Origin: PHET01 sp038202795
GTDB lineage: Bacteria; Actinomycetota; Coriobacteriia; Anaerosomatales; PHET01
Assembly (NCBI GenBank): GCA_038202795.1
Contig: JBBREQ010000038.1
Location: 1-19,836, forward strand
Length of the DNA stretch: 19,836 nt
Direction of reading: 5' to 3'
Shown here: positions 6,889-13,893 of the stretch, piece after piece
How positions within the stretch are numbered: the first letter of the stretch is position 1
How the letters are laid out: the number at the start of each line of letters is the position of its first letter
The notes under the pieces: model-generated
The model's input: the letters and a program-made list of their open reading frames with translations, nothing else
The model's database searches: none
Told to the model about the DNA's origin: nothing
Made by a program: the position numbers and the translations under genes

Positions 6889-7599
6889 TCAGGTGACCTC
6901 GTCGTGTTTCTCGGCGGGCTGTTCCGCACGAAGCGCCGCGTTCATGCGCTGCGTCCGTATGCGCCTACTCGCCAGAAACGCGATTAGAATGAAAATGGTG
7001 AACAGCCCCAGCCCCGCGTAACCGACGCCGCGGGCCACCTTCAAGGCCCTGTCCATGTGGTCACCCAAAAACCAGCCGATGGAAACCATCAGCGTGCTGT
7101 ACAGGATGGCCCCCAGCACCGTATAGAACTCGTACCAAAACACCGGCATGCGCACGGCGCCGGCCACCGCGGGGACGAAGTTCTTGGCTCCCACGGCGAA
7201 CCGGGAGATCAGCACCGTCTTGGACCCGTGATCGTCGAAATGCTGCTGTAGGTCGACCATGCCCTCGGCATCGATACGAAACAAACGCCCCATCCGCGTA
7301 GCCGCGAGCCGCTCGACGAACGCGCGCACGGCGGGCAGCCCGGCGCGCCTCCCCAGCCAGTAGCTGGTGTTGCTGCCGATGATCGTGCCCACGACCGATA
7401 CGATCCACACCCCCGTGACGCTGAGCCCGCCCTGCGAGGCCACGAGCCCGCCAACGATGACCACCGTCTCACCGGGCGTGAGTGTCCCGAGCACGAAGAG
7501 GTTCTCGAAGATGGTGAAGACGAAGACGATGAGGTAGCCCCAGCTGGTCATCGCAGCAAGGAACCAGTCCAGCACTCCGAAGCCGGTGGGCGGGATCAT
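6889..7599 (-). CDS. DedA-family (VTT domain) membrane protein
   Basis: A 236-residue polytopic membrane protein of the DedA/SNARE-associated family. Members are linked to lipid (undecaprenyl phosphate or phospholipid) flipping and membrane-potential maintenance; the substrate of this one is not known. Family features: FEN-x5-GTLTPGETVVIVGG (31-51) with acidic Glu32 and Glu44 in the first re-entrant loop, and SRFAVGAKNFVPAVAG (132-147) with conserved Arg133 and the proline-containing second loop. Further helices are about 60-82, 155-178 and 190-210, and the tail is basic and hydrophilic. The start ATG overlaps the nadC stop by four bases (ATGA, 7596-7599). Its place inside a NAD/biotin operon has no obvious metabolic reason. 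Confidence 0.9.
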   Translation of the reverse strand: MIPPTGFGVLDWFLAAMTSWGYLIVFVFTIFENLFVLGTLTPGETVVIVGGLVASQGGLSVTGVWIVSVVGTIIGSNTSYWLGRRAGLPAVRAFVERLAATRMGRLFRIDAEGMVDLQQHFDDHGSKTVLISRFAVGAKNFVPAVAGAVRMPVFWYEFYTVLGAILYSTLMVSIGWFLGDHMDRALKVARGVGYAGLGLFTIFILIAFLASRRIRTQRMNAALRAEQPAEKHDEVT

Positions 7600-8519
7600 G
7601 CCTCGTCCAATCCGAAGTCGACGGGGGCTGTCAGGGTCAGCGCGCTCGCCGAGACGCGATCAACTCCGGCGCGCTTGAGCGCGGCGAGGCGCTCATAGGT
7701 CACCGTCCCCGAGGCCTCGGTAAGAACGGGCCGACCGCGCAGCTCCGCCGCTTCTTTGCATGCTTCGACCGCGCGCATAAGCGTCGCGTCGTCCATGTTG
7801 TCGAGCAAGACGATGTCGGCACCGGCACTCACCGCTTCGCGGGCCTGGTCCAGCGAGTCTGCTTCGACCTCGACCACCAGATCGGGGTGAGCCGTGCGGG
7901 CGAGTGAGACCGCCGCCGCGATGCTGCCCGCGCTTCGTCGGTGGTTGTCCTTGACGAGCACCATATCGTAGAGCCCGGCGCGGTGATTCACCCCGCCACC
8001 AACGCGCACGGCGTACTTCGAGAGTGCACGCAGGCAGGGAATCGTCTTTCGGGTGTCGCAGACTGCCAGATCCACTCCGGCCGTTGCGACCCATCGAGCG
8101 GTCTGAGTGGCGATGCCCGAGAGCACCATCAGGAAGTCCAGCGCCGTCCGCTCGGCCGAGAGCACCGCTGCTGCGAGACCATCGACCTCGGCGACCGGCG
8201 TGCCGGGGGTAACGCGCGCGCCCTCGGCCACCAGCGGGAAGAACTCGACCGGCTCGAAGAGACCCGCCGCGCGGCTCATCGTCTCGAAGGCAGCGGCGGC
8301 GACCGGCAGGCCGCACACCGTGCATGATTCGCGCGCAACCACGACTCCCGAGAACTGCGCGTCGAGCCCCACCACCGAGCTGCTGGTCACATCGCGCATG
8401 AGCACGTCAGGCGAGGCGATGGCCCCAACGATGAATCGCGACGGGTCGACCCCCAGATCCTCGGCGAGGGCGATGGCGACGGGGTCGACTATGTCGGGCA
8501 GGTGATACATCGATCTCAT
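7596..8519 (-). CDS. nadC: NadC, nicotinate-nucleotide pyrophosphorylase (carboxylating)
   Basis: A 307-residue quinolinate phosphoribosyltransferase: quinolinate plus PRPP gives nicotinate mononucleotide, CO2 and PPi, the third step of de novo NAD synthesis. Signature elements are CDTRKTIPCLRALSKYAVR (154-172), GGGVNHRAGLYD (174-185), KDNH (190-193), EVEADSLDQ and VLLDNM, and the C-terminal TEASGTV. Between EDLG (20-23) and DVTS (43-46) there are about 19 residues, more than in most NadC proteins. In ER-ALDFL the usual Asn (ALNFL) is Asp. The first ATG overlaps the nadB stop as ATGA (8516-8519); a second ATG at 8508-8510 is an equally possible start, three residues shorter. The 3' end overlaps dedA by four bases. 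Confidence 0.93.
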   Translation of the reverse strand: MRSMYHLPDIVDPVAIALAEDLGVDPSRFIVGAIASPDVLMRDVTSSSVVGLDAQFSGVVVARESCTVCGLPVAAAAFETMSRAAGLFEPVEFFPLVAEGARVTPGTPVAEVDGLAAAVLSAERTALDFLMVLSGIATQTARWVATAGVDLAVCDTRKTIPCLRALSKYAVRVGGGVNHRAGLYDMVLVKDNHRRSAGSIAAAVSLARTAHPDLVVEVEADSLDQAREAVSAGADIVLLDNMDDATLMRAVEACKEAAELRGRPVLTEASGTVTYERLAALKRAGVDRVSASALTLTAPVDFGLDEA

Positions 8520-10210
8520 CTCTCACACGATTTCGGGTCTGCAGGCGAGCTTACCGCGTCGGCCAGCGGTTCAAACGTCGGCTCCTGTCCGCGGCGCATG
8601 ACGGTGTGCCCCCGCCAATGCTCGTCGTCGCGCGTAGCGAAGTCCAGCCTAGAATGGCAGCCGCGCGATTCTTCTCGGCAGGCTGCGGCGTCGGTGATCA
8701 ATGCTGCAACGGTCAGCACGTTGGCCGCCTCCAGCGTAACGGGATCGGCGGTCAGCGCCAGACCGCGGGCCAGTTCGCCGATCTCGGCCGCTGCGACCGC
8801 AAGTCCCTGTGCAGTCCGACTCATCCCAACGCGGTCGGCTGTGAGCCGGTGGAGACTCGCGATGATGCCCTGCGGATCCCGAGGTTCGAGCGCAGGAGGT
8901 GCGACTTCACCGGCATCCGACGAGACTCGCGCGGGTTTTTGGGCAGTGACGATCTCGGAGCTGAGCGCGCGCGCGATGCGGCGCGAGAAGACCAGACCTT
9001 CGAGGAGCGAATTCGAGGCGAGGCGGTTCGCGCCGTGCAGACCGGTGGCAGCGACTTCGCCCGAGGCGTAGAGACCGGCGACGCTGGTACGCCCGTCGAG
9101 GTCCACAACCACACCGCCAACCTGGTAGTGGGCGGCAGGCGCGACAGGAATCAGATCGCGGGATAGGTCGTAGCCCGCCTCGGCGCAACCCTGCCAGATC
9201 GCGGGGAAGCGCGAGCGCAGGTGGGCTTCGCCCAGGTGCCGGGCGTCGAGAGAGACGCTGGTGGTGTGGCAGCGCGCCATGACCCGTTCGATCTCGCGGC
9301 TGACCACGTCGCGAGGAGCGAGTTCGGCGAGCGGGTGGACGTCGAGCATGAAGCGAGCGCCCTCGCAGTCAAGCAGGTAGGCGCCTTCACCGCGCAGCGC
9401 TTCGCTGATCAAGAAGCGCGGGGCTGACGCGTGATCGAGCGCGGTGGGGTGGAACTGAACGAACTCGACGTCGGTGATCTGGGCTCCCGCACGCCATGCG
9501 GCGGCCACCCCGTCGCCGGTGGCGATGAGAGGGTTGGTGGTGACGGCGAACACCTGACCGGAGCCACCGGTGGCAAGCACCACCGCCCGGGCGACGTGGG
9601 CCTCAAGGGCGCCGGTGGCCAGATCGAGGACAAGCGCGCCGGTGCAACGGCCCGACTCGTTTGTGAGCAGGTCGACAAGGAACCGATGCTCGAGCACGGG
9701 GATGCGCGCGCGGCCCACCAGCGCCGCCGTCAATGCGCGCTGTATCGCCGCACCTGTCTTGTCGCCGGAGTGCAACACGCGCGGCAAGGTGTGCCCCCCC
9801 TCGCGTGCGAGCGCCACCCCCCCACCCTCGGCGAGATCGAAGCGCACGCCGAATCCTTGGAGAGAGTCGATAGCCGCGGGTGCCTCACCCACCACCGCGC
9901 GTACAACCTGCTCATCGCACAGGCCCTGACCCACGACCAACGTGTCGGCGACGTGCAGCTCCAAGGAGTCCGCCTCGCCCACCGCCCCGGCGATGCCACC
10001 CTGCGCGTACCACGTGTTCGTCTCGGCGAGCTCGCCTTTGGTGATCAAGGTGACCGAGAAGTCCTTGGACGCGTGCAGCGCTGCGGTGAGGCCGGCGATG
10101 CCGCTGCCCACCACGAGTACGTCACTTTCGTGCACCGTCAAACGCGCGGTATCGAACGCCAGCAGAAAGCGGGCGCTGAGCAGTGCGGTTGAACGGGCCG
10201 AATCAGCCAA
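8516..10210 (-). CDS. nadB: NadB, L-aspartate oxidase
   Basis: An FAD flavoprotein oxidising L-aspartate to iminoaspartate (with O2 or, in anaerobes, fumarate as acceptor) for NadA. The FAD dinucleotide loop is VLVVGSGIAGLTAAL; then NTWYAQGGIAGAV, HSGDKTG, LATGGSGQVF, FVQFHPTAL, EALRGEGAYL and the C-terminal HGANRLASNSLLEGLVFSRR, followed by a helical domain. The start is uncertain. A TTG at 10208-10210, inside the last codons of nadA, gives 564 residues and keeps the common N-terminus RFLLAFDTARL before the FAD loop. A GTG at 10133-10135 would give 539 residues but lose it. There is no ATG in the right place and no strong ribosome site, so translation is probably coupled to nadA. The stop overlaps nadC by four bases. 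Confidence 0.93.
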   Translation of the reverse strand: MADSARSTALLSARFLLAFDTARLTVHESDVLVVGSGIAGLTAALHASKDFSVTLITKGELAETNTWYAQGGIAGAVGEADSLELHVADTLVVGQGLCDEQVVRAVVGEAPAAIDSLQGFGVRFDLAEGGGVALAREGGHTLPRVLHSGDKTGAAIQRALTAALVGRARIPVLEHRFLVDLLTNESGRCTGALVLDLATGALEAHVARAVVLATGGSGQVFAVTTNPLIATGDGVAAAWRAGAQITDVEFVQFHPTALDHASAPRFLISEALRGEGAYLLDCEGARFMLDVHPLAELAPRDVVSREIERVMARCHTTSVSLDARHLGEAHLRSRFPAIWQGCAEAGYDLSRDLIPVAPAAHYQVGGVVVDLDGRTSVAGLYASGEVAATGLHGANRLASNSLLEGLVFSRRIARALSSEIVTAQKPARVSSDAGEVAPPALEPRDPQGIIASLHRLTADRVGMSRTAQGLAVAAAEIGELARGLALTADPVTLEAANVLTVAALITDAAACREESRGCHSRLDFATRDDEHWRGHTVMRRGQEPTFEPLADAVSSPADPKSCER

Positions 10211-11117
10211 TCGCGACCATCCGCTCGACGGCGGCGCGAGCGCGCTGGGCGATCGCACCCGGAACTTCGACCGCGTACTGGCCGTGCTCGAGGGAGTCGG
10301 CGAGTTTGGTGAGCGTGGTGAGCTTCATGTTGGGGCAGAGCATGCGCGGGGCGAGCTCGTGGAACCGCTTTTGGGGCGCCGCCTTGTGCAACGCGTGAAC
10401 GAGACCCGACTCGGTGACCACGATGAACTCGTCAGCGGGATTCTGGGCGGCGAACGCGAGCATCTGCGAGGTGGACAACACGGCATCGCCCAGGTCGACG
10501 ACTTCGGGGCGGCACTCGGGATGCACCATCACCGGTGCGCCGGGGTGGGCCGCGCGGGCGGCGAGCACCTGCTCGGGCGTGACGTCGTCATGCGTGGGGC
10601 ACCAGCCATCCCAGAGCAGCACCTCTATGTCGGGCAGCGAGCGCGCGACCCACGAGCCCAGGTTGCGGTCCGGTGCGAACAGGATCCTGCTCGCACCCAG
10701 CGCACGCACCACGGCGACGGCGTTTGCGCTGGTTACGCAGACATCGCTTTCGGCCTTCACCTCTGCCGAGGAGTTCACGTAAGTCACAACGGGAACACCG
10801 GGGTGTTCGGTCTTCCACGCACGCAGCGCCTCCCCGGTGACCATGTCGGCCATGGGGCAACCGGCGCGCGGCTCGGGGATGAGCACGGTCTTATCGGGAG
10901 CGAGGATCTTGGCGGTCTCGGCCATGAAGTGCACGCCGGCGAACACGATGATGCTTGCGCTGGTTGCGGCTGCCTGACGCGAGAGTCCCAGCGAATCGCC
11001 CACGAAATCGGCCGCGTCTTGGACCTCGGCCCGCTGGTAGTTGTGCGCGAGAATGACCGCGTCTCGCGCTGTCGCGAGCCCCCGGATGCGGGCGGTGAGC
11101 CCGGTGTGGTCGATCAC
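10203..11117 (-). CDS. nadA: NadA, quinolinate synthase
   Basis: A 304-residue [4Fe-4S] enzyme condensing iminoaspartate with dihydroxyacetone phosphate to quinolinate. The three cluster-ligand cysteines are all present: Cys87 (AGCPMADM), Cys173 (DGWCPTH) and Cys261 (RMLCPNMK), one in each of the three pseudo-repeated domains. Other family segments: AHNYQ (24-28), GDSLGLS (40-46), FAGVHFMAETAKIL (59-72), TYVNSSAEVKA (112-122), HPECRPEV (199-206). The length is normal for the three-Cys type. The start ATG overlaps the panC stop (ATGA, 11114-11117), and its 3' end overlaps the probable nadB start. Oxygen sensitivity of the cluster fits an anaerobic or microaerobic host, though NadA is also common in aerobes. 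Confidence 0.95.
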   Translation of the reverse strand: MIDHTGLTARIRGLATARDAVILAHNYQRAEVQDAADFVGDSLGLSRQAAATSASIIVFAGVHFMAETAKILAPDKTVLIPEPRAGCPMADMVTGEALRAWKTEHPGVPVVTYVNSSAEVKAESDVCVTSANAVAVVRALGASRILFAPDRNLGSWVARSLPDIEVLLWDGWCPTHDDVTPEQVLAARAAHPGAPVMVHPECRPEVVDLGDAVLSTSQMLAFAAQNPADEFIVVTESGLVHALHKAAPQKRFHELAPRMLCPNMKLTTLTKLADSLEHGQYAVEVPGAIAQRARAAVERMVAIG

Positions 11118-12013
11118 GGCCGCGCTCCCTGAGCGTTCGTCTCTGTCAACGGCAACCGGAGCGGGCAGTTGTCGATCAGGTGCGTGCGGCCCACACGGGC
11201 AGCGATGAGCGCCCGGGCTTCAGTACCAACGGTCTCGAGCGGCTCGAGTGTCTGCGGATCGACCACCGCAGCGTAGTCGAGCGCCGCAGCGACACCAGTG
11301 CCGGCCGCGCGCTGCTCGAAGGCGTCGCGCATCGCGGCCTCGAGCGCCTCGCCACGCCGCTCACCCCACGCAAGTGCGGCAGCAGCCGCCTCGAGCGCCT
11401 CAGGCACCGCGCCCGCGACGGCACGTTCGGCCGGCGAGAGGTACACAGTGCGGCTGGACAGCGCCAAGCCGTCGGATTCGCGCACCGTGGGACAGGCGAC
11501 GATCCCCACACCAAGGTCCAAGTCGATCACGAGACGCTCGAGTATCTTGAGCTGCTGGTAGTCCTTCTCGCCAAAGAACGCGAGGTCGGGCCGGACGATG
11601 GAGAGCAGCTTGGCCACGATGGTCGCGACACCTACGAAATGCCCGGGCCGCATCGCTCCCTCCCAGCGAGACGCGAGCGGGCCTGGCTCGACCGCGACCT
11701 GTGCATCAGGGGCATACATCGCAGCCGCAGAGGGCGTGAAGGCGATCTCGACACCCTCGGCAGCCAGTGCGGCCAGATCGGCGTCCAGCGGCCGCGGATA
11801 GGCTTCGAAATCCTCCTCCGGACCGAACTGCAGGGGATTGACGAATATCGATGCGACCACGATATCGGTGCGGGCACAGGCAGCACGTACCAGCGAGAGA
11901 TGCCCCTCGTGCAGCGCACCCATCGTGGGCACGAAGCCCACACGCATGCCCTCCTTGCGTGCCGAACCAACCACCGCACGCAGTTCGTCTTTGCTCCCCA
12001 CGCGCTCGATCAC
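11114..12013 (-). CDS. panC: PanC, pantothenate synthetase (pantoate--beta-alanine ligase)
   Basis: A 299-residue cytosolic enzyme joining pantoate and beta-alanine with ATP through a pantoyl-adenylate. Family marks: PTMGALHEGHLSL (29-41, with the nucleotide-binding HEGH of the HIGH type), FVNPLQFGPEEDFEAYPR (57-74), GEKDYQQL (148-155) and VRESDGLALSSRTVYLSP (178-195), the KMSKS-equivalent region. The usual acidic residue before DGLA is Ser180 here. The C-terminal domain contains DYAAVVDPQTLEPL. The start ATG overlaps the panB stop (ATGA, 12010-12013), and the stop overlaps nadA the same way. PanD, which supplies beta-alanine, is not in this window. Confidence 0.95.
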   Translation of the reverse strand: MIERVGSKDELRAVVGSARKEGMRVGFVPTMGALHEGHLSLVRAACARTDIVVASIFVNPLQFGPEEDFEAYPRPLDADLAALAAEGVEIAFTPSAAAMYAPDAQVAVEPGPLASRWEGAMRPGHFVGVATIVAKLLSIVRPDLAFFGEKDYQQLKILERLVIDLDLGVGIVACPTVRESDGLALSSRTVYLSPAERAVAGAVPEALEAAAAALAWGERRGEALEAAMRDAFEQRAAGTGVAAALDYAAVVDPQTLEPLETVGTEARALIAARVGRTHLIDNCPLRLPLTETNAQGARP

Positions 12014-12906
12014 AGAAGTTCCTCGTCATCCAAGTCGGCCGAGTAGAGCAGCTCCGCCTGGGCCACCACGTCCTTGCCGACGTGCGTCGTCTGCTCCTCA
12101 GCGGGAAACGCGCGGCTGCGTACGTCGTCGGCGTACGCAGATACCGCCAGCCGAATCGACTCGCTCAGATCCGCGTACCGCTTGGCGTGCTTGGGCAGGA
12201 AGTCACCCAACCCCAGCAGGTCGTGATAGACCTGCACCTGGCCGTCGCAGCCCACGCCGGCGCCGATCCCAATGGTGGGGATGGCGAGCAATTGGCTGGC
12301 GCGCGTCGCCAACTCGGCAGGAATGCACTCGAGGACGATGGCGAAGACGCCGCACTCTTGCAGCTCTACGCAATCCTCCAGGAGTTTGGCCGCCGACTGG
12401 GCATCTCTGGCCTGCGTGCGGTAACCGCCCAGAGCGTTGACAGACTGCGGTGTCAGGCCGACGTGACCCATGACCGGGACACCCACCTCCGTGAGCTGCA
12501 TGATCGCGTCGAGCGTGCTGACCGATGCCCCTTCGACTTTGACCGCGTGGGCACCGCCCTCGGCGAGCAGGCGCCCCGCATTGGTGAGGGCGAGTTCGAC
12601 GCTGGGCTGGTAGCTCATGAACGGCATGTCGGCGACCACCAGCACACGGCTGGTCGCACGAGTCACCGCAGCCGTGGCGCGCACCATGTCGTCCATGGTC
12701 ACGGGCAGCGTGGACCCGTGTCCCAGGACCGTCATCCCCAGCGAGTCGCCCACCAGAATCACGTCGACCCCGGCTTGCTCGACGAGCCGGGCGGCGTGAT
12801 AGTCGTATGCGGTTATCACCGAGATGGGGCGACCTGCGGCCTTGAGATCGGAAAGCGATGTCGCAGTGACGCGCTTCTGGGGTGCTGGAACGGGACTAGC
12901 ACTCAT
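12010..12906 (-). CDS. panB: PanB, 3-methyl-2-oxobutanoate hydroxymethyltransferase
   Basis: A 298-residue TIM-barrel enzyme transferring a hydroxymethyl group from methylene-tetrahydrofolate to ketoisovalerate, the committed step to pantoate; it thus draws on the folate made by the neighbouring fol genes. Motifs: VITAYDYHAARLVEQAG, ILVGDSLGMTVLGH (Mg2+-binding Asp in GDS), VVADMPFMSYQ, KVEG, GHVGLTPQSVNALGGY, FAIVLECIP (catalytic Glu) and GIGAG--CDGQVQVYHDLLGL. An additional C-terminal tail of about 30 residues (TTHVGKDVVAQAELL...) is acidic. The start ATG has AAGGAG 6 nt upstream. It is the first gene of the seven-gene cofactor operon, with a candidate -10 box about 75 bases before the start. 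Confidence 0.95.
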   Translation of the reverse strand: MSASPVPAPQKRVTATSLSDLKAAGRPISVITAYDYHAARLVEQAGVDVILVGDSLGMTVLGHGSTLPVTMDDMVRATAAVTRATSRVLVVADMPFMSYQPSVELALTNAGRLLAEGGAHAVKVEGASVSTLDAIMQLTEVGVPVMGHVGLTPQSVNALGGYRTQARDAQSAAKLLEDCVELQECGVFAIVLECIPAELATRASQLLAIPTIGIGAGVGCDGQVQVYHDLLGLGDFLPKHAKRYADLSESIRLAVSAYADDVRSRAFPAEEQTTHVGKDVVAQAELLYSADLDDEELL

Positions 12907-12980
12907 GGGGTTCTCCTTTGCGGTACGCAGTCGCAGCCTCGGCTCGCGAGGTCCACGCAGCTACCCGTCGAGGGAGTGCG

Positions 12981-13012
12981 AGTATAGCACCCGGGGCAGC
13001 CCTCACCTGCCC
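12981..13012 (-). promoter_or_regulatory. Candidate promoter of the pan-nad-birA operon with overlapping inverted repeat
   Basis: TATACT (12981-12986, minus strand) is a good -10 for panB; the -35 region has no good match. Exactly there lies an inverted repeat GGGCAG-N7-CTGCCC (12994-13012), which could be an operator replacing or blocking the -35, or the terminator hairpin of folK. The leader to panB would be about 70 bases and shows no recognisable riboswitch. Confidence 0.4.
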
Positions 13013-13032
13013 TGACGTGCTCGAACTGTCAC

Positions 13033-13063
13033 CTATCCCTCGGGTGTCAGCCCTGAGGGATAG
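13033..13063 (-). other. Inverted repeat over the folK stop codon
   Basis: CTATCCCTC (13033-13041) and GAGGGATAG (13055-13063) form a perfect 9-bp stem with a 13-base loop spanning the last codons and TAG of folK. No T-tract follows. It may help end the tilS-to-folK transcript or protect its 3' end; either role is inference. Confidence 0.4.
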
Positions 13064-13827
13064 TGCGGGGTGGCGTCATCCAATTGAGCGAAGATGCGCA
13101 CGGTTTCGTCCACTCGCTCGGCAGGAACCAACAGCTTGTAGACCGTCGGCATTCCGAAGGGGTCCATGTCGGTCCCGGGCTCGTAGGGCTCGAACACGTA
13201 GGGGATGCCCTCGTCGGCCAGCACGTCGCGTTTGAACTGGAGTCCGGCGTCGAACATGGCCACGATGCCTGTGAAGTCCTCGCTGCGGGCCACCTCGACC
13301 CATTCGACCTGACCGAGCGGCATGTTGTGCTCTGCGCCCAGGGGCGGGAGCGACCCGAAGTCCCGCAGCACCGAACCGGTCGCCGCCTCAGAGCGCTTCA
13401 GATGCGTGCCGTCCGGCAGGACGAGGCGCGGAGCGATCTCGAGCAGCGGGGTGAGCACGAAGTCCCTCTGGGTGATCCCGGGGTGCGGCACCGTGAGCAC
13501 ATCACTCGCAATCTCCTCGTCGCCGTAGAGCAGCAGGTCGAGGTCGATGAGTCGCGGTCCTTTGTCCACGGTTCGCACGCGGCCCATCTGATTCTCAATA
13601 TCCCTGAGCAGGCCGAGAAGGTCCTCCGGCTGCACGGCGGTATCGATCTGCAACACTGCGTTGAGGAAGTCCGGCTGGTTCTCTACCAGCGCGGCAGCCG
13701 ACTCGTAGACGTGGGAGATTGTCACCACGTGGGTATCGGGCAGATGCTCGATCGCGTCTGCCGCAGCGGACAATGCGCCCAAACGGTCGCCCAAGTTGCT
13801 GCCAAGCCCGACGTAGGCGGTGGTCAT
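13033..13827 (-). CDS. folK: FolK (HPPK) fused to a DUF2007-like C-terminal domain
   Basis: A 264-residue protein, about 100 longer than ordinary FolK. Residues 1-160 are 6-hydroxymethyl-7,8-dihydropterin pyrophosphokinase, which activates the pterin for FolP: YVGLGSNLGDR (5-15), FLNAV (54-58), GPRLIDLDLLLY (90-101) with the two Mg2+ aspartates Asp95 and Asp97, and VPHPGITQRDFVL (113-125). Residues about 173-250 (VEWVEVARSEDFTG, FKRDVLADEGIPYVFEPYEPG, YKLLVPAERVDETVRIFAQL) resemble DUF2007, a small putative signal-transducing/adaptor domain; this assignment is by pattern only. The start ATG follows GAGAGGGG by 9 nt. It lies 66 bases after folP; folB is missing between them. Confidence 0.9.
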   Translation of the reverse strand: MTTAYVGLGSNLGDRLGALSAAADAIEHLPDTHVVTISHVYESAAALVENQPDFLNAVLQIDTAVQPEDLLGLLRDIENQMGRVRTVDKGPRLIDLDLLLYGDEEIASDVLTVPHPGITQRDFVLTPLLEIAPRLVLPDGTHLKRSEAATGSVLRDFGSLPPLGAEHNMPLGQVEWVEVARSEDFTGIVAMFDAGLQFKRDVLADEGIPYVFEPYEPGTDMDPFGMPTVYKLLVPAERVDETVRIFAQLDDATPHYPSGLTPEG

Positions 13828-13836
13828 CGCAATCGT

Positions 13837-13877
13837 CCCCTCTCGGATACGGGTACTCCTGAGGGGAATATGCCCCT
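13837..13877 (-). promoter_or_regulatory. Alternative hairpins in the folP-folK gap
   Basis: On the transcript the segment CCCCTC (from 13861-13866) can pair either with the upstream AGGGG (13873-13877, 6-nt loop) or with the downstream GAGGGG (13837-13842), which is the folK ribosome site (18-nt loop). The two pairings exclude each other. This could tune folK translation; it may also be a chance outcome of a G/C-rich gap. Confidence 0.25.
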
Positions 13878-13893
13878 TCGCGCCTGCGGCTAG

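Noticed and set aside
9942..11132. 396-residue plus-strand open frame
   Set aside because: It is antisense to nadA and the start of nadB; both have complete family motifs, and this frame has none.
12907..12980. Riboswitch in the panB leader
   Set aside because: The leader is only about 70 bases, and no conserved riboswitch core could be recognised.
11851..12987. 378-residue plus-strand open frame opposite panB
   Set aside because: panB is unmistakable on the minus strand; the plus-strand translation is compositionally biased and unrecognisable.
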